64,000 bases of DNA, from positions 1 through 64,000 of the forward strand of contig PKTL01000069.1 of NCBI GenBank assembly GCA_002867475.1. The letters are read 5' to 3'. The notes below the pieces were generated by a model. It ran no database searches. It saw only the letters and a program-made list of their open reading frames with translations, and was not told where the DNA came from. This document shows, in pieces, positions 1 to 9,441 of the stretch (position 1 is its first letter; each line of letters opens with the position of its first letter). The position numbers were made by a program, and so were the translations under genes. This stretch comes from Candidatus Woesearchaeota archaeon (lineage in GTDB: Archaea > Nanobdellota > Nanobdellia > Woesearchaeales > BM511).

Positions 1-429
1 AACGTCTTCAAAGCAATCATATATTGTTTGGAATTCTCCAGAAACCTTTTGTTGAATCTCTTTTGCTAATGTTTTAGTTTCGGTTCCAAGTTTTTTTGCT
101 GCAAATTCTATGATCTTTTCAGCTTTTTGAGCAAGCTTTACACCTTCTTGCTTCAATCTTCTTTGGCTTTCACTAACTCTTCTAAGAGATAAGTCGATAT
201 GTCCTCTTTGTTCATTAACTTTTAGAACTTTACAGACTATAACTTTACCTTCTTTTACAAAGTCTCTTAAATTTCTGATCCTCCCAGGACTTATCTCACT
301 GATATGAATCATTCCTTGAAGATTCTTATATTCATCAAGTTTAGCAAATACAGAATTATATTGTATGTTAGTAACAGTACAGAGGATTAATTCGCCTTCC
401 TTTGGAAATCCTGTTTTTTTCTCTAACAT
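1..429 (-). CDS. Translation initiation factor aIF2 subunit alpha (N-terminal part, runs off window start)
   Basis: Reverse-strand translation MLEKKTGFPKEGELILCTVTNIQYNSVFAKLDEYKNLQGMIHISEISPGRIRNLRDFVKEGKVIVCKVLKVNEQRGHIDLSLRRVS: S1 domain typical of aIF2-alpha; followed by S27e/L44e as in many archaea. Confidence 0.93.
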   Translation of the reverse strand, partial: MLEKKTGFPKEGELILCTVTNIQYNSVFAKLDEYKNLQGMIHISEISPGRIRNLRDFVKEGKVIVCKVLKVNEQRGHIDLSLRRVSESQRRLKQEGVKLAQKAEKIIEFAAKKLGTETKTLAKEIQQKVSGEFQTIYDCFEDV

Positions 430-479
430 AGTTTGTTTTCTCCTATTTGATTATAAAAATGAAAAACGTTTTTAGACGT

Positions 480-665
480 TTATTCAAGCACTTCTAAGAT
501 TATTGCTTTAACTTTGCTTTTACCACCAGTTGGTTCAGCGATAACTTTTTCGCAAACTAAGCATTTCACTTCTGTACTTGTTTTTCCAAAGATTATCTGC
601 TCATTCTTGCATTTTGGGCATCTTACTTTGATAAATTTTGAAGTTGGTTCTTTTATGATTGTCAT
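480..665 (-). CDS. rps27e: 30S ribosomal protein S27e
   Basis: 61 aa zinc-ribbon protein (CPKC...CLVC) in S27e-L44e context. Confidence 0.93.
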   Translation of the reverse strand: MTIIKEPTSKFIKVRCPKCKNEQIIFGKTSTEVKCLVCEKVIAEPTGGKSKVKAIILEVLE

Positions 666-677
666 TTTATTATACCT

Positions 678-989
678 CTAGATGAATTCGACCTTCTTTG
701 CTCTTACGCCGCTTGATTGAACGCTTGATTTCTTACATGTTTTGCATTCATATCTTAGATCTAGTTTCTTTGTAGTTTTCGCACCAGTCATCTTGAATTT
801 ACCGATTGCTGGTTTAGAACCGTATTTTCCTAGGTTACCTGCTCCTTTACCAAAGCCAGTTCTTGATTTAGCTGACTTAGCAAGAGGATGTGCTGCTCCA
901 GGAGTTCTTCTTTTAGCTTGTTTTATATTATGCTCTGTATGAGTCTTACAGTTCTTGCATAATCTTTTTGTTGTTTTTGGTAGTTTCAT
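678..989 (-). CDS. rpl44e: 50S ribosomal protein L44e
   Basis: MKLPKTTKRLCKNCKTHTEH...YECKTCKKSSVQSSGVRAKKVEFI. Confidence 0.93.
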   Translation of the reverse strand: MKLPKTTKRLCKNCKTHTEHNIKQAKRRTPGAAHPLAKSAKSRTGFGKGAGNLGKYGSKPAIGKFKMTGAKTTKKLDLRYECKTCKKSSVQSSGVRAKKVEFI

Positions 990-1178
990 TTTTTAAACGA
1001 TTAATAAATGACTAACGACAATGTCTACGCACTTGACGCTGTCACATAGAATCGGAATTTAGGTTTCTTTATAAAAGTTTCCCTACAAATATTAAATTTA
1101 TATTGACAATGCTATTCATAACTTTTATAAATGATTAATCAGCTCTTCTAAAATATTAAACATCTAGGTGGAACATAA

Positions 1179-3035
1179 ATGGTAAAAAAGACTAAAACAC
1201 AAGAACATTACGACAAGAAAATCAAAGAAAATACTGAAAAAGCACTTGAACAGATGAAAAATCAAGGACCTCAACTTCCAAAAGAAGCACAAGAAAAGCT
1301 TGATGCAATAAAGAAGAAGATAGAAGGTTTTCAAAAAACCCTATTAAAAAAGTTTGATGAAGTTGTTCTAGGAATAAGTCTTTTGCCACCACAAAAAGAT
1401 GAGAAAGGAAATATAGTTCCTGATAAAATAAATGTTCTTGTTTTAATAGATGATACTGATCCAAAAAAGATAGCTAAATTGCAACTAAAAGAAAAATTAA
1501 GTGATTTCATTGCTAAAATGGCAAGTGACGCTGATAAAGATTTAATAGCCCAAACAGTGGTATTAAATGAGGTTTGGCAAAGTTGTTATGATGCAAAATA
1601 TGATTATCTTCAATTGATTGCTAGTGGTGCTCAAATATATGATAAAGGGATGCTTGCAGCAATCAAGATATCTGAAATACATAAGACTATGGTCTTGAAG
1701 AAGTTTGAAAAATATATTGTTTCTTATGTTTTGGCAGGAAGTTTTGTTCAAGGGAAAGCGACTGAGGAAAGTGATATTGATGTTTTCATAGTCATTGATG
1801 ATACAGATGTAAAGAAAATGACCAGAGCTGAACTTAAGGATAAATTACGAGCAATTATTCATGGTATGAGTTATGAAGCTCAAGCAATGACTGGAATTAA
1901 AAAACCATTCAACATCCAAACATATATACTTACTGATTTCTGGGAGAATATCAAGGAAGCAAATCCTGTAATATTCACATTTTTAAGAGATGGAATACCA
2001 TTCTATGACAGAGGAATTTTCATGCCTTGGAAACAGCTTCTTAGGATGGGGAAAGTAAAACCAAGTCCGGAAGCAATCGATATGATGATGAGTAGTGGCG
2101 AGCAGATGCTTAGCAGGATTGAAGCAAGGATTAAAGAGATAGGTATGGAAGACATATTTTACTCACTTCTTATGCCAAGTCAGGCTGCTATAATGCTTTA
2201 TGGAATACCTCCTCCAACACCAAAAGAGACACCTCAATTACTCAGAGAGATCTTTGTAAAAAAAGAAAAGATATTGGAAGAGAAATATGTTAAGACCTTA
2301 GAAGCTGTAATCCAGGTAAGAAAGGACTTAGAGCACGGTTCAAGGACTAAGTTTAGTGGAACAGAGCTAGACAAACACCTAACTGAGGCACATCAATTCC
2401 TTGAAAGATTAAACAAGCTTTTTAGCGAGATAGATATAAAGAAGGAATCAGAAACCGTCATAGAAACATATAATGATATAATAACAATGGTTAGAGACGC
2501 ACTTTCTTTTGAAGGTGTCGAAAAAATGCCAGAAAAAGATTTAGCAAAACTTTTCGATGAGCACATATTGCATAAAGGGTATATGCCTTCCAAATATAAG
2601 AAGGTCTTCGCTGATTTAGTCGAAGCTAAAAAAGATTATGATTCAAAGAAATTAACAAAAACTGAAGTTAATAAAGTGCAAAAAGAAAGTCGTGTATTCA
2701 TAAAAGAACTAGTTGAATATATCCAAAGAAAAAGAGGAAGAGAACTTGAAAGGACAAAAATAAGAGTTAAGCATGGAGACAAGTTTGGAGAGGTAATTCT
2801 TCTAGATAAAGATGCATTTGTAATCCATGACATTGACAATCCTGAAAAAGATGTCTCATTAGCAAAGATAGACTCAAAAGGAAGCCTTTCAGCATTGAAA
2901 AAATCCTCTTTGGTAGAGCTTGAAAAAGCACTAAGTAAGATTGCAATACCAAGCAAGGTATTTATCAAGCAACCAATCTTTAATAATATTAAAGAAATCT
3001 TTGGAGATGATGTTGAGATAATGCTCAATAATTAG
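1179..3035 (+). CDS. Large protein with tandem nucleotidyltransferase-fold domains (second with GSFVQGKATEESDIDVFIVID motif) and helical C-terminus
   Basis: GSxxxG-x-DxD motif in second domain; first domain is a diverged copy (shared DDTDxKK, YDKG/YDRG segments). Confidence 0.75.
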   Translation: MVKKTKTQEHYDKKIKENTEKALEQMKNQGPQLPKEAQEKLDAIKKKIEGFQKTLLKKFDEVVLGISLLPPQKDEKGNIVPDKINVLVLIDDTDPKKIAKLQLKEKLSDFIAKMASDADKDLIAQTVVLNEVWQSCYDAKYDYLQLIASGAQIYDKGMLAAIKISEIHKTMVLKKFEKYIVSYVLAGSFVQGKATEESDIDVFIVIDDTDVKKMTRAELKDKLRAIIHGMSYEAQAMTGIKKPFNIQTYILTDFWENIKEANPVIFTFLRDGIPFYDRGIFMPWKQLLRMGKVKPSPEAIDMMMSSGEQMLSRIEARIKEIGMEDIFYSLLMPSQAAIMLYGIPPPTPKETPQLLREIFVKKEKILEEKYVKTLEAVIQVRKDLEHGSRTKFSGTELDKHLTEAHQFLERLNKLFSEIDIKKESETVIETYNDIITMVRDALSFEGVEKMPEKDLAKLFDEHILHKGYMPSKYKKVFADLVEAKKDYDSKKLTKTEVNKVQKESRVFIKELVEYIQRKRGRELERTKIRVKHGDKFGEVILLDKDAFVIHDIDNPEKDVSLAKIDSKGSLSALKKSSLVELEKALSKIAIPSKVFIKQPIFNNIKEIFGDDVEIMLNN

Positions 3036-3517
3036 TTTATTTTATTTATTATTTCTCTTATTATATCTTCTTCTTTTTTATTTTCTGTATGAATTGGAAT
3101 GCCTATATCTACCTCATTCACTTTATTATATACTTCTTTTGTAGCCTTGGTTCCAAGAGAATTTTTCCTATTTTTATCACGCAAAATACAAGATTTAAGG
3201 CTTGCTTTTAGAGAGAATATAATTAATTTGGATCCAAATAATTTTTTTAATTGGTTAATTTGGTCAATATAATAAAAACATCCATCTATAATATAAGATT
3301 CTAGTTTATTTGAAGTTATATCATTAAGTATTATTTTATTAATTTTATTAAAATTTTTTAATGGAATAAATCCTTCTTTTTCATCTAGGTGGTCTAAATC
3401 ATTATCTTCTAATATTTTATCTATTAAATAATATCTCCCATCTATTATTTTTGTCAATTTTTTAGATATAGTTGTTTTTCCAACACCTAAAGGCCCTCTA
3501 ATTAATATCATTTTCAT
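3032..3517 (-). CDS. P-loop kinase / AAA-type nucleotide kinase
   Basis: Walker A GPLGVGKTT near N-terminus, about 160 aa kinase-like length. Confidence 0.7.
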   Translation of the reverse strand: MKMILIRGPLGVGKTTISKKLTKIIDGRYYLIDKILEDNDLDHLDEKEGFIPLKNFNKINKIILNDITSNKLESYIIDGCFYYIDQINQLKKLFGSKLIIFSLKASLKSCILRDKNRKNSLGTKATKEVYNKVNEVDIGIPIHTENKKEEDIIREIINKIN

Positions 3518-3606
3518 GAATTTTAGATATTTTTTACAAATTTTAATAGTTTCCTTTTATTTGATTTCAATAAGTTTAAATATATCTTACTCATCACAGT
3601 TTTTAG

Positions 3607-4158
3607 GTGGGTAATATGAATTATAAAGTATATGATGCAATGACAATCAGTCCAGTGACTGTCTCAAAAGAAGAAACTGTACAACACGCAGCACAAAAGA
3701 TGAAACAAAACCATGTAGCTAGTCTTGTAGTAAGAGATGGCGACAAATTTATTGCATTAGTCACTGAAAAAGATATTACTCGAAAGCTTGCAGCAAACGG
3801 CTTAAGCGCAAATGATACAAAAGTCTCACAGATCATGAGTTCGAGTGTTAGAACAACAAGCAGCACTGCAGATATAATAAAAACACTTTCTATAATGAGC
3901 AAGATAAACCAAAGGCAGATGCCAGTAGTTGATAATGGAAAACTAGTCGGATTATTAACTTTAAAAGATGTATTGAGAGTACAACCTCAACTTTTTGGGC
4001 TTGTCTATGAGAATATAAACCTTAAAGAAGAAGACCGAAAACCAATATATAAGTCAGGACATAGCGAAGGAGTTTGCGAATCTTGTGGGTTATATAGTCA
4101 GAGATTAGTTGAAGTTGACGGTGAAATGGTTTGCGCTGAATGTAAAGAAATGCTTTAG
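3607..4158 (+). CDS. CBS-domain pair protein with C-terminal zinc ribbon
   Basis: Two CBS repeats (VSKEETVQHAAQKM...LVTEKDITRKL; RQMPVVDNGKLVGLLTLKDVL) plus CESCGLY...CAECKEM. Confidence 0.85.
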   Translation: MGNMNYKVYDAMTISPVTVSKEETVQHAAQKMKQNHVASLVVRDGDKFIALVTEKDITRKLAANGLSANDTKVSQIMSSSVRTTSSTADIIKTLSIMSKINQRQMPVVDNGKLVGLLTLKDVLRVQPQLFGLVYENINLKEEDRKPIYKSGHSEGVCESCGLYSQRLVEVDGEMVCAECKEML

Positions 4159-4194
4159 AAACATTTAAAAAGCAAAATATCTCTATAAACTCTT

Positions 4195-4713
4195 ATGAGC
4201 GCAGGAGGAAATTTAAGCGATTTAAATTATGATTCTGATTTAAACTATAAAGGCTATTTTGATTTTCAAGAAATCCTTCGTTTTATGAAGAAATGGATGG
4301 AAGACAGAGATCTATCATTCTATGAAAGAAGAGTAAATGTCAAAGGAGATCTCAAAGGCAATAGATACAAGATTAAATTAGAAGGTGACAAAAGAATAAA
4401 TCCTTATGTTAAATGGTATTTGATTGTTGAGATATTTGGTTTCGACATAGATCAACGCGAAGTTGTTGAAAAAGGGAAAAAAGTAAAAAAAGATTATGGA
4501 AGGCTTAAATTCATATTCGACGGAAAAATAATCCTCGATCCAGACAATCAATGGGAAAGTTCGGAATTTATGGAAAAATTAAGAGATAAATTTTTTCATG
4601 GAAAAGTTGTCAAATGGGATAATGACATGGTTTGGAGTGATGAATTATATTACTTGATGTATGCTCTTAAAGAAGATTTTTCAAGATATTTGGGTATGTA
4701 TTGTCTTGGATAA
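4195..4713 (+). CDS. Conserved hypothetical protein (paralog of next ORF)
   Basis: Intact ORF; similar layout to 4747..5277 (N-terminal Y..F/L.E, late K.W.D/EW/NDM segment). Confidence 0.6.
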   Translation: MSAGGNLSDLNYDSDLNYKGYFDFQEILRFMKKWMEDRDLSFYERRVNVKGDLKGNRYKIKLEGDKRINPYVKWYLIVEIFGFDIDQREVVEKGKKVKKDYGRLKFIFDGKIILDPDNQWESSEFMEKLRDKFFHGKVVKWDNDMVWSDELYYLMYALKEDFSRYLGMYCLG

Positions 4714-4746
4714 TTTTAAAAAGAATAAAAAAAGAAATAGGATAAG

Positions 4747-5277
4747 ATGGCAGAAAAACACACGATAATAGCAGGTGACAAAGTTTCATACTATGGGCTT
4801 TTTGAACTAAAAGAATTGTTTTCGCTTATTAATTCATATTTCAAGCAAGTAGGTTATGATAAAAGAGTAATAACCAATTCTCAACAAGTTTTTGATAACC
4901 ATAAAAGTGTGTTTGTTGAATTTAGACCATGGAAGACATTGACCGATTATGTCCAGTTTGAAATAAAATTAAAAATTTCTGCAGAATTTGAAGATGTTGA
5001 GATAAGAGTTGATGATATTCCAAAAATAGTGCAGAAAGGAGAGGTTTCTTGTCAATTCTTTGCAGCAGTGAAAACAGATTATGAAAAAAGCTGGGAACAA
5101 AAAGCTGAATATTTCTTCTTAAGAACATTATTTAATAAATTTGTATATAAGACCAAGATGACTGAATGGGACGGAATGCTAAAACAACAAACAGCACACC
5201 TAAAAGCGGAAATAAGTAGTTTCTTGAACATGAACAGATTCACTGAGGAACATAAGCATAGAAATCTGATAAAATAA
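4747..5277 (+). CDS. Conserved hypothetical protein (paralog of preceding ORF)
   Basis: Intact ORF, adjacent, same domain layout. Confidence 0.6.
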   Translation: MAEKHTIIAGDKVSYYGLFELKELFSLINSYFKQVGYDKRVITNSQQVFDNHKSVFVEFRPWKTLTDYVQFEIKLKISAEFEDVEIRVDDIPKIVQKGEVSCQFFAAVKTDYEKSWEQKAEYFFLRTLFNKFVYKTKMTEWDGMLKQQTAHLKAEISSFLNMNRFTEEHKHRNLIK

Positions 5278-5303
5278 TTAATTTATAGAACTATATAATT
5301 TGC

Positions 5304-5615
5304 CTAAAAAATATCTGCTACGGATTCGATTGCTGTTTTAGTACCAAGTTTGATTATAGGAAAATAAGAATTATTAATTTTTTCTAATGAATTAACATAT
5401 TCTGTTATACTTGGTCTGAATTTATCTTTTTCATCATCTTCTAAATCTTTAAATTTTTTTGTAAACCCATCAGGCAATGTTATTTCAAGAGTTTCATTTT
5501 ATAGTTCACTGATCAATTTTTTACTCATAAAATTTCTTGAATATTCGCCCATTTTTTGAAAGGTTAAGGGAATCCCTATTGAAACTATTGTTGGGCCATA
5601 TAATAATATATTTTC
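5304..5615 (-). pseudogene. Hypothetical gene remnant with one in-frame TAA (5499-5501)
   Basis: Reverse frame reads ENILLYGPTIVSIGIPLTFQKMGEYSRNFMSKKLISEL*NETLEITLPDGFTKKFKDLEDDEKDKFRPSITEYVNSLEKINNSYFPIIKLGTKTAIESVADIF*. Confidence 0.5.
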
Positions 5616-5644
5616 AAGAATTTAAGATATATTGAGTTAAGGAA

Positions 5645-5813
5645 ACCTTTATAAAGCAAACAGGATTTCTACTTTTTATTCGAGAATACTATTCTCGAGA
5701 CCAATGATTAGATGAAAATAAGAACAAAGCAGATTCTTGTTGGATGAGAGGTCAAATCGACTTATTCTCAAAAAATAATCAAAAAATAAAATACCGAAGA
5801 CTCGGAGGAAAAA
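5645..5813 (+). promoter_or_regulatory. rpl7ae promoter/leader: TATA-like box, perfect hairpin CGAGAAT-ACT-ATTCTCG (5681-5697), candidate kink-turn (5699-5753), SD GGAGG
   Basis: TTTATAAAG about 5649; GACC-AAU-GA ... GA-GGUC arrangement matches K-turn geometry (C-stem, 3-nt loop, tandem G.A); SD just upstream of ATG 5814. Confidence 0.6.
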
Positions 5814-6134
5814 ATGGCAGACAATGAAAAAGTATACCAAGCAATCGAGCTTGCAAAATCAACAGGTAAAATAAGAAAAGGAACAAATGAAGTTACAAAA
5901 GCAATAGAAAAAGGACAAGCAAAACTAGTAGCAATCGCTTCAGACGTAAGTCCAAAAGAAATTGTAATGCACATGCCAATATTGGCAAAAGAAAAAGGAA
6001 TACCTTGTTTTGAAGTAGGCGTAAAAGAAGAATTAGGCGCTGCTGCAGGAATTCCAGTAGGAACAGCATCAGTTGTAGTGATTAAAGAAGGCGAAGCAAA
6101 AGACATAATTGCAGAACTAGCTAAGTCAGAGTAA
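5814..6134 (+). CDS. rpl7ae: 50S ribosomal protein L7Ae
   Basis: [50 protein letters not shown]. Confidence 0.97.
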   Translation: MADNEKVYQAIELAKSTGKIRKGTNEVTKAIEKGQAKLVAIASDVSPKEIVMHMPILAKEKGIPCFEVGVKEELGAAAGIPVGTASVVVIKEGEAKDIIAELAKSE

Positions 6135-6147
6135 GAAGGTTTCTAAA

Positions 6148-6414
6148 ATGGCTAAAAAAGATCAAGAACAACAAACAAAAGGAGGCGTCAATTTCACAAA
6201 CGCAGTTCCAGCAACCGTCGAAGAAATCGTCGGAAGAACAGGAACAAGAGGTGAAGCTATCCAAATAAGATGTAAAATCTTAGAAGGAAGAGATGCAAAC
6301 AAGATACTTCGAAGAAACGTTCGAGGACCTGTCCAAGTAGGTGATACCTTAATGCTTAGAGAAACTGAAATCGAAGCAAGACCTCTAAATAAGACAGGAA
6401 GAGGAAACGTATAG
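6148..6414 (+). CDS. rps28e: 30S ribosomal protein S28e
   Basis: [54 protein letters not shown]. Confidence 0.95.
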   Translation: MAKKDQEQQTKGGVNFTNAVPATVEEIVGRTGTRGEAIQIRCKILEGRDANKILRRNVRGPVQVGDTLMLRETEIEARPLNKTGRGNV

Positions 6415-6424
6415 AGGGATTAAC

Positions 6425-6613
6425 ATGGCAGATTGTAGTTTTTGTGGAATAAAAATTGAAGTCGGAACAGGAAAAATCTATGTTAAGGCTGACGGAAGAG
6501 TATTCAATTTCTGCTCAAGCAAATGTGAAAAGAACTTTGTAGAGTTAAGAAGAAAACCAAGAAATACTCGATGGACAAAAGAATATCAAGATATAAAGAA
6601 ACAACAGAAATAA
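6425..6613 (+). CDS. rpl24e: 50S ribosomal protein L24e
   Basis: CSFCGIKIEVGTGKIYVKADGRVFNFCSSKCEKNF; L7Ae-S28e-L24e-Ndk gene order. Confidence 0.95.
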   Translation: MADCSFCGIKIEVGTGKIYVKADGRVFNFCSSKCEKNFVELRRKPRNTRWTKEYQDIKKQQK

Positions 6614-6622
6614 GGGTGAATT

Positions 6623-7108
6623 ATGATGATCGAAAGAACTTTAGTATTGATCAAACCAGATGGCGTACAAAGAGCTGTCGCGGGCAGAATAATCTCAAGA
6701 TTTGAAGATGTCGGCCTAAAGCTAGTAGCTATGAAAATGGTTTGGGTAGATGAGGACTTCTCAAAAAAGCACTATGCTGAACACATAGAAAAACCATTCT
6801 ATAAAGGACTAGAATCCATGATAACAATGGGTCCAGTTATAGCAATGACAATCGAAGGAGTCGAAGCAATAGCACTTGTGAGAAAAATGGTTGGCGCAAC
6901 AGAACCAAAATCAAGCGCACCAGGAACAATAAGAGGAGACTTTGCACATGTTAGCTATGGATACGCAGACGAAAAAGGAATCGGTGTAAAAAATCTCATA
7001 CATGCATCAGCAGATAAAAAAGATGCTGAAATAGAAGTTCCACTATGGTTCAACGACAAAGAGATTCATTCATATAAGACTGTGCACGATGCACACATAC
7101 TAGAATAG
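6623..7108 (+). CDS. ndk: Nucleoside diphosphate kinase
   Basis: ERTLVLIKPDGVQR...GATEPKSSAPGTIRGDF...NLIHASADKKDAE. Confidence 0.97.
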   Translation: MMIERTLVLIKPDGVQRAVAGRIISRFEDVGLKLVAMKMVWVDEDFSKKHYAEHIEKPFYKGLESMITMGPVIAMTIEGVEAIALVRKMVGATEPKSSAPGTIRGDFAHVSYGYADEKGIGVKNLIHASADKKDAEIEVPLWFNDKEIHSYKTVHDAHILE

Positions 7109-7114
7109 GTGAAA

Positions 7115-7149
7115 AACACGCGCAAAAGTATTTAACACTTTTGTGTGTT
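7115..7149 (+). other. Inverted repeat AACAC(GCG)CAAAAGT-atttaac-ACTTTTG(T)GTGTT between ndk and EF-2
   Basis: Near-complementary arms read directly in sequence. Confidence 0.5.
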
Positions 7150-7170
7150 AAAATTCGGAGGAATTTAAAC

Positions 7171-9345
7171 ATGGCAGAAAAAATGACAGACAAGGTCATA
7201 AGGATCAGTAAAAACCCTAAATCTATAAGGAATATTGCTATCTGTGCTCACATCGACCACGGAAAAACAACATTCTCAGACAACCTACTTGCAGGAGCAG
7301 GAATGATGAGTGAAGAACTTGCAGGTAAAGCAAGAGTAACAGATTTTAGGGAAGACGAACAGGAAAGAGGAATCACAATAGATTCAGCAAGTGTTTCCAT
7401 GGTTCAAGACTTTAAAGGTGAAGAATACTTAATAAACTTAATCGACACACCAGGTCACGTAGACTTTGGTGGTGACGTAACAAGAGCAATGAGAGCAGTC
7501 GATGGAGCAATAACACTAGTTTGCGCTTCAGAAGGAATAATGCCTCAAACAGAAACAGTTCTAAGACAAGCACTAAAAGAAAGAGTAAAACCAGTTTTAT
7601 TCATAAACAAAGTTGATAGGCTTATCAAAGAACTGCAATTGACTCCTGAAGCAATGCAGCAAAGATTCATGGAAATCATTGCAAACGTAAATAATTTCAT
7701 AAGAAAAAACGCTCCTGACGAGTTCAAGGAAAAATGGACAGTAAATGTGCAAGATGGAAGCGTAGCATTCGGTTCAGCATTCCATAATTGGGCATTAAGC
7801 GTTCCATACATGCAGGAAAAAGGTATGACTTTCAAAGACATAATAGAAGCTTATGAAAGTGGTGATGATGAACAACGAAAAGCTCTAGCTAAAAAAGCAC
7901 CACTTCATGAAGTAGTGTTAAGTATGAGCATCCAACACCACCCAAATCCAACAGATGCAGCTCCATACAGGATAAAAAAACTATGGCATGGGGACTATGA
8001 AACAACTGAAGGAAAATCATTGATGGCAAATGATACAAAAGGTCCATTAGTTCTTTGCGTTACAAAGATAATAGTTGACCCTCAAGCTGGAGAAATAGCT
8101 ACAGCAAGGGTGTTTTCAGGAACTGTAAAGAAAGGAACACAAGTAAATTTATCCTTTAGCCCAGGACAAAAACAAAGAATACAGCAAGTTTTCGTAATGA
8201 ATGGAGCAAAAAGAGAAATAGTTGAGAGTGTTCCATGTGGAAACATAGTTGGAATAGCAGGACTAAACTCTGTACCTGGAGAAACAATAATGGAAACAGA
8301 GATGGAACCATTCGAAAAACTGACACACATCTTTGATCCGGTAATAACTAAAGCAATTGAAGCTAAAAAACCAAGTGACCTTCCTAAACTAATAGAAGTA
8401 TTAAGAAAAGTTAGTAAGGAAGACCCAAGTATCAAGATAGAAATTAACGAAGAAACTGGAGAACACTTGATGAGTGGAATGGGAGAACTACATCTAGAAG
8501 TTATTGAAAATAGAATCAAAACAGAAAAAGGTGTAGATGTTTCAACTTCACCACCTATTGTTGTATACAGAGAAAGTATAACAAAGAAAAGTGAAGAAGC
8601 AGAAGGAAAATCCCCAAACAAACACAACAAGCTATACTTTACAGTAGAACCATTAAATGACGAAACATATGACGCAATCAAAAGTGGCGAGATTCCTGAA
8701 GGAAGAGTCAAAAGAAAAGATCTGGACTTCAGAAATAAGTTTACTGAAAGAGGCTGGGACACAAAAGAAGCAGATAGTATTAAAGGTGTTTACAATGGAA
8801 GTGTATTTGTTGATAAAACAAGAGGTATTGTTTATATCGGTGAAATAATGGAATTATTGCTTGACATGTTTGAAGAAGTAATGAGAGCAGGCCCAGTCGC
8901 AAGAGAACCATGTGATAAGGTAAAAGTTATACTTCATGACGCAAAACTGCACGAAGATGCAATCCACAGAGGACCAGCGCAAATGTATCCTGCTATCAGA
9001 GAAGGTATCAGAGATGCAATGAGAACTGGAAATCCAATCCTTCTAGAACCAATGCAAACACTAAGATTCGAAGCACCTGAAGAATACATGGGAGAAATAT
9101 CAAAGCTTATCTCAAACAAAAGAGGACAGCTTCTAGAGATGGAACAAGAAGGAGCACAAGTAGTAGTAAAAGGAAAGCTTCCAGTAGCAGAAATGTTTGG
9201 GATGAGTTCAGAATTACGAAGTGCGACAGGAGGACGAGGAACAAGTTCACTAATAGACCAAAACTTTGAAAGACTACCTATGGAACTACAAGATAAGGTT
9301 GTACATATAATCAAACAAAGAAAAGGTCTAAACAAGGAAGAGTAA
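7171..9345 (+). CDS. Translation elongation factor EF-2 (ORF track start 7141; ATG after GGAGG at 7171 preferred)
   Basis: IAICAHIDHGKTT, DTPGHVDF, NKVDRL; AIHRGPAQ diphthamide-loop sequence retained. Confidence 0.97.
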   Translation: MAEKMTDKVIRISKNPKSIRNIAICAHIDHGKTTFSDNLLAGAGMMSEELAGKARVTDFREDEQERGITIDSASVSMVQDFKGEEYLINLIDTPGHVDFGGDVTRAMRAVDGAITLVCASEGIMPQTETVLRQALKERVKPVLFINKVDRLIKELQLTPEAMQQRFMEIIANVNNFIRKNAPDEFKEKWTVNVQDGSVAFGSAFHNWALSVPYMQEKGMTFKDIIEAYESGDDEQRKALAKKAPLHEVVLSMSIQHHPNPTDAAPYRIKKLWHGDYETTEGKSLMANDTKGPLVLCVTKIIVDPQAGEIATARVFSGTVKKGTQVNLSFSPGQKQRIQQVFVMNGAKREIVESVPCGNIVGIAGLNSVPGETIMETEMEPFEKLTHIFDPVITKAIEAKKPSDLPKLIEVLRKVSKEDPSIKIEINEETGEHLMSGMGELHLEVIENRIKTEKGVDVSTSPPIVVYRESITKKSEEAEGKSPNKHNKLYFTVEPLNDETYDAIKSGEIPEGRVKRKDLDFRNKFTERGWDTKEADSIKGVYNGSVFVDKTRGIVYIGEIMELLLDMFEEVMRAGPVAREPCDKVKVILHDAKLHEDAIHRGPAQMYPAIREGIRDAMRTGNPILLEPMQTLRFEAPEEYMGEISKLISNKRGQLLEMEQEGAQVVVKGKLPVAEMFGMSSELRSATGGRGTSSLIDQNFERLPMELQDKVVHIIKQRKGLNKEE

Positions 9346-9375
9346 CAACATCAAGAACAACATATTTATAAATGA

Positions 9376-9394
9376 AGGGATTTTTCAAATCCCT
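9376..9394 (+). other. Perfect hairpin AGGGATTT-TTC-AAATCCCT upstream of EF-1A
   Basis: 8-bp perfect arms, 3-nt loop, just after TATA-like ATTTATAAA. Confidence 0.5.
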
Positions 9395-9441
9395 AATTTA
9401 TACTCAAAATAAAACAAGAAAAAAACATTTTGGAGGAAAAA

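Noticed and set aside
7081-7095. TGTGCA-CGA-TGCACA hairpin near the ndk stop codon
   Set aside because: Lies in coding sequence (TVHDAHILE) and is short; no evidence of function.
8082-8762. 226-aa antisense ORF inside EF-2
   Set aside because: Mirror ORF of a highly conserved gene on the opposite strand; composition is that of reverse-complemented coding DNA. Same for 9693..10457 (EF-1A) and other antisense ORFs in the track (e.g. 2636..3028, 7545..7841, 12274..12756, 48287..48799).
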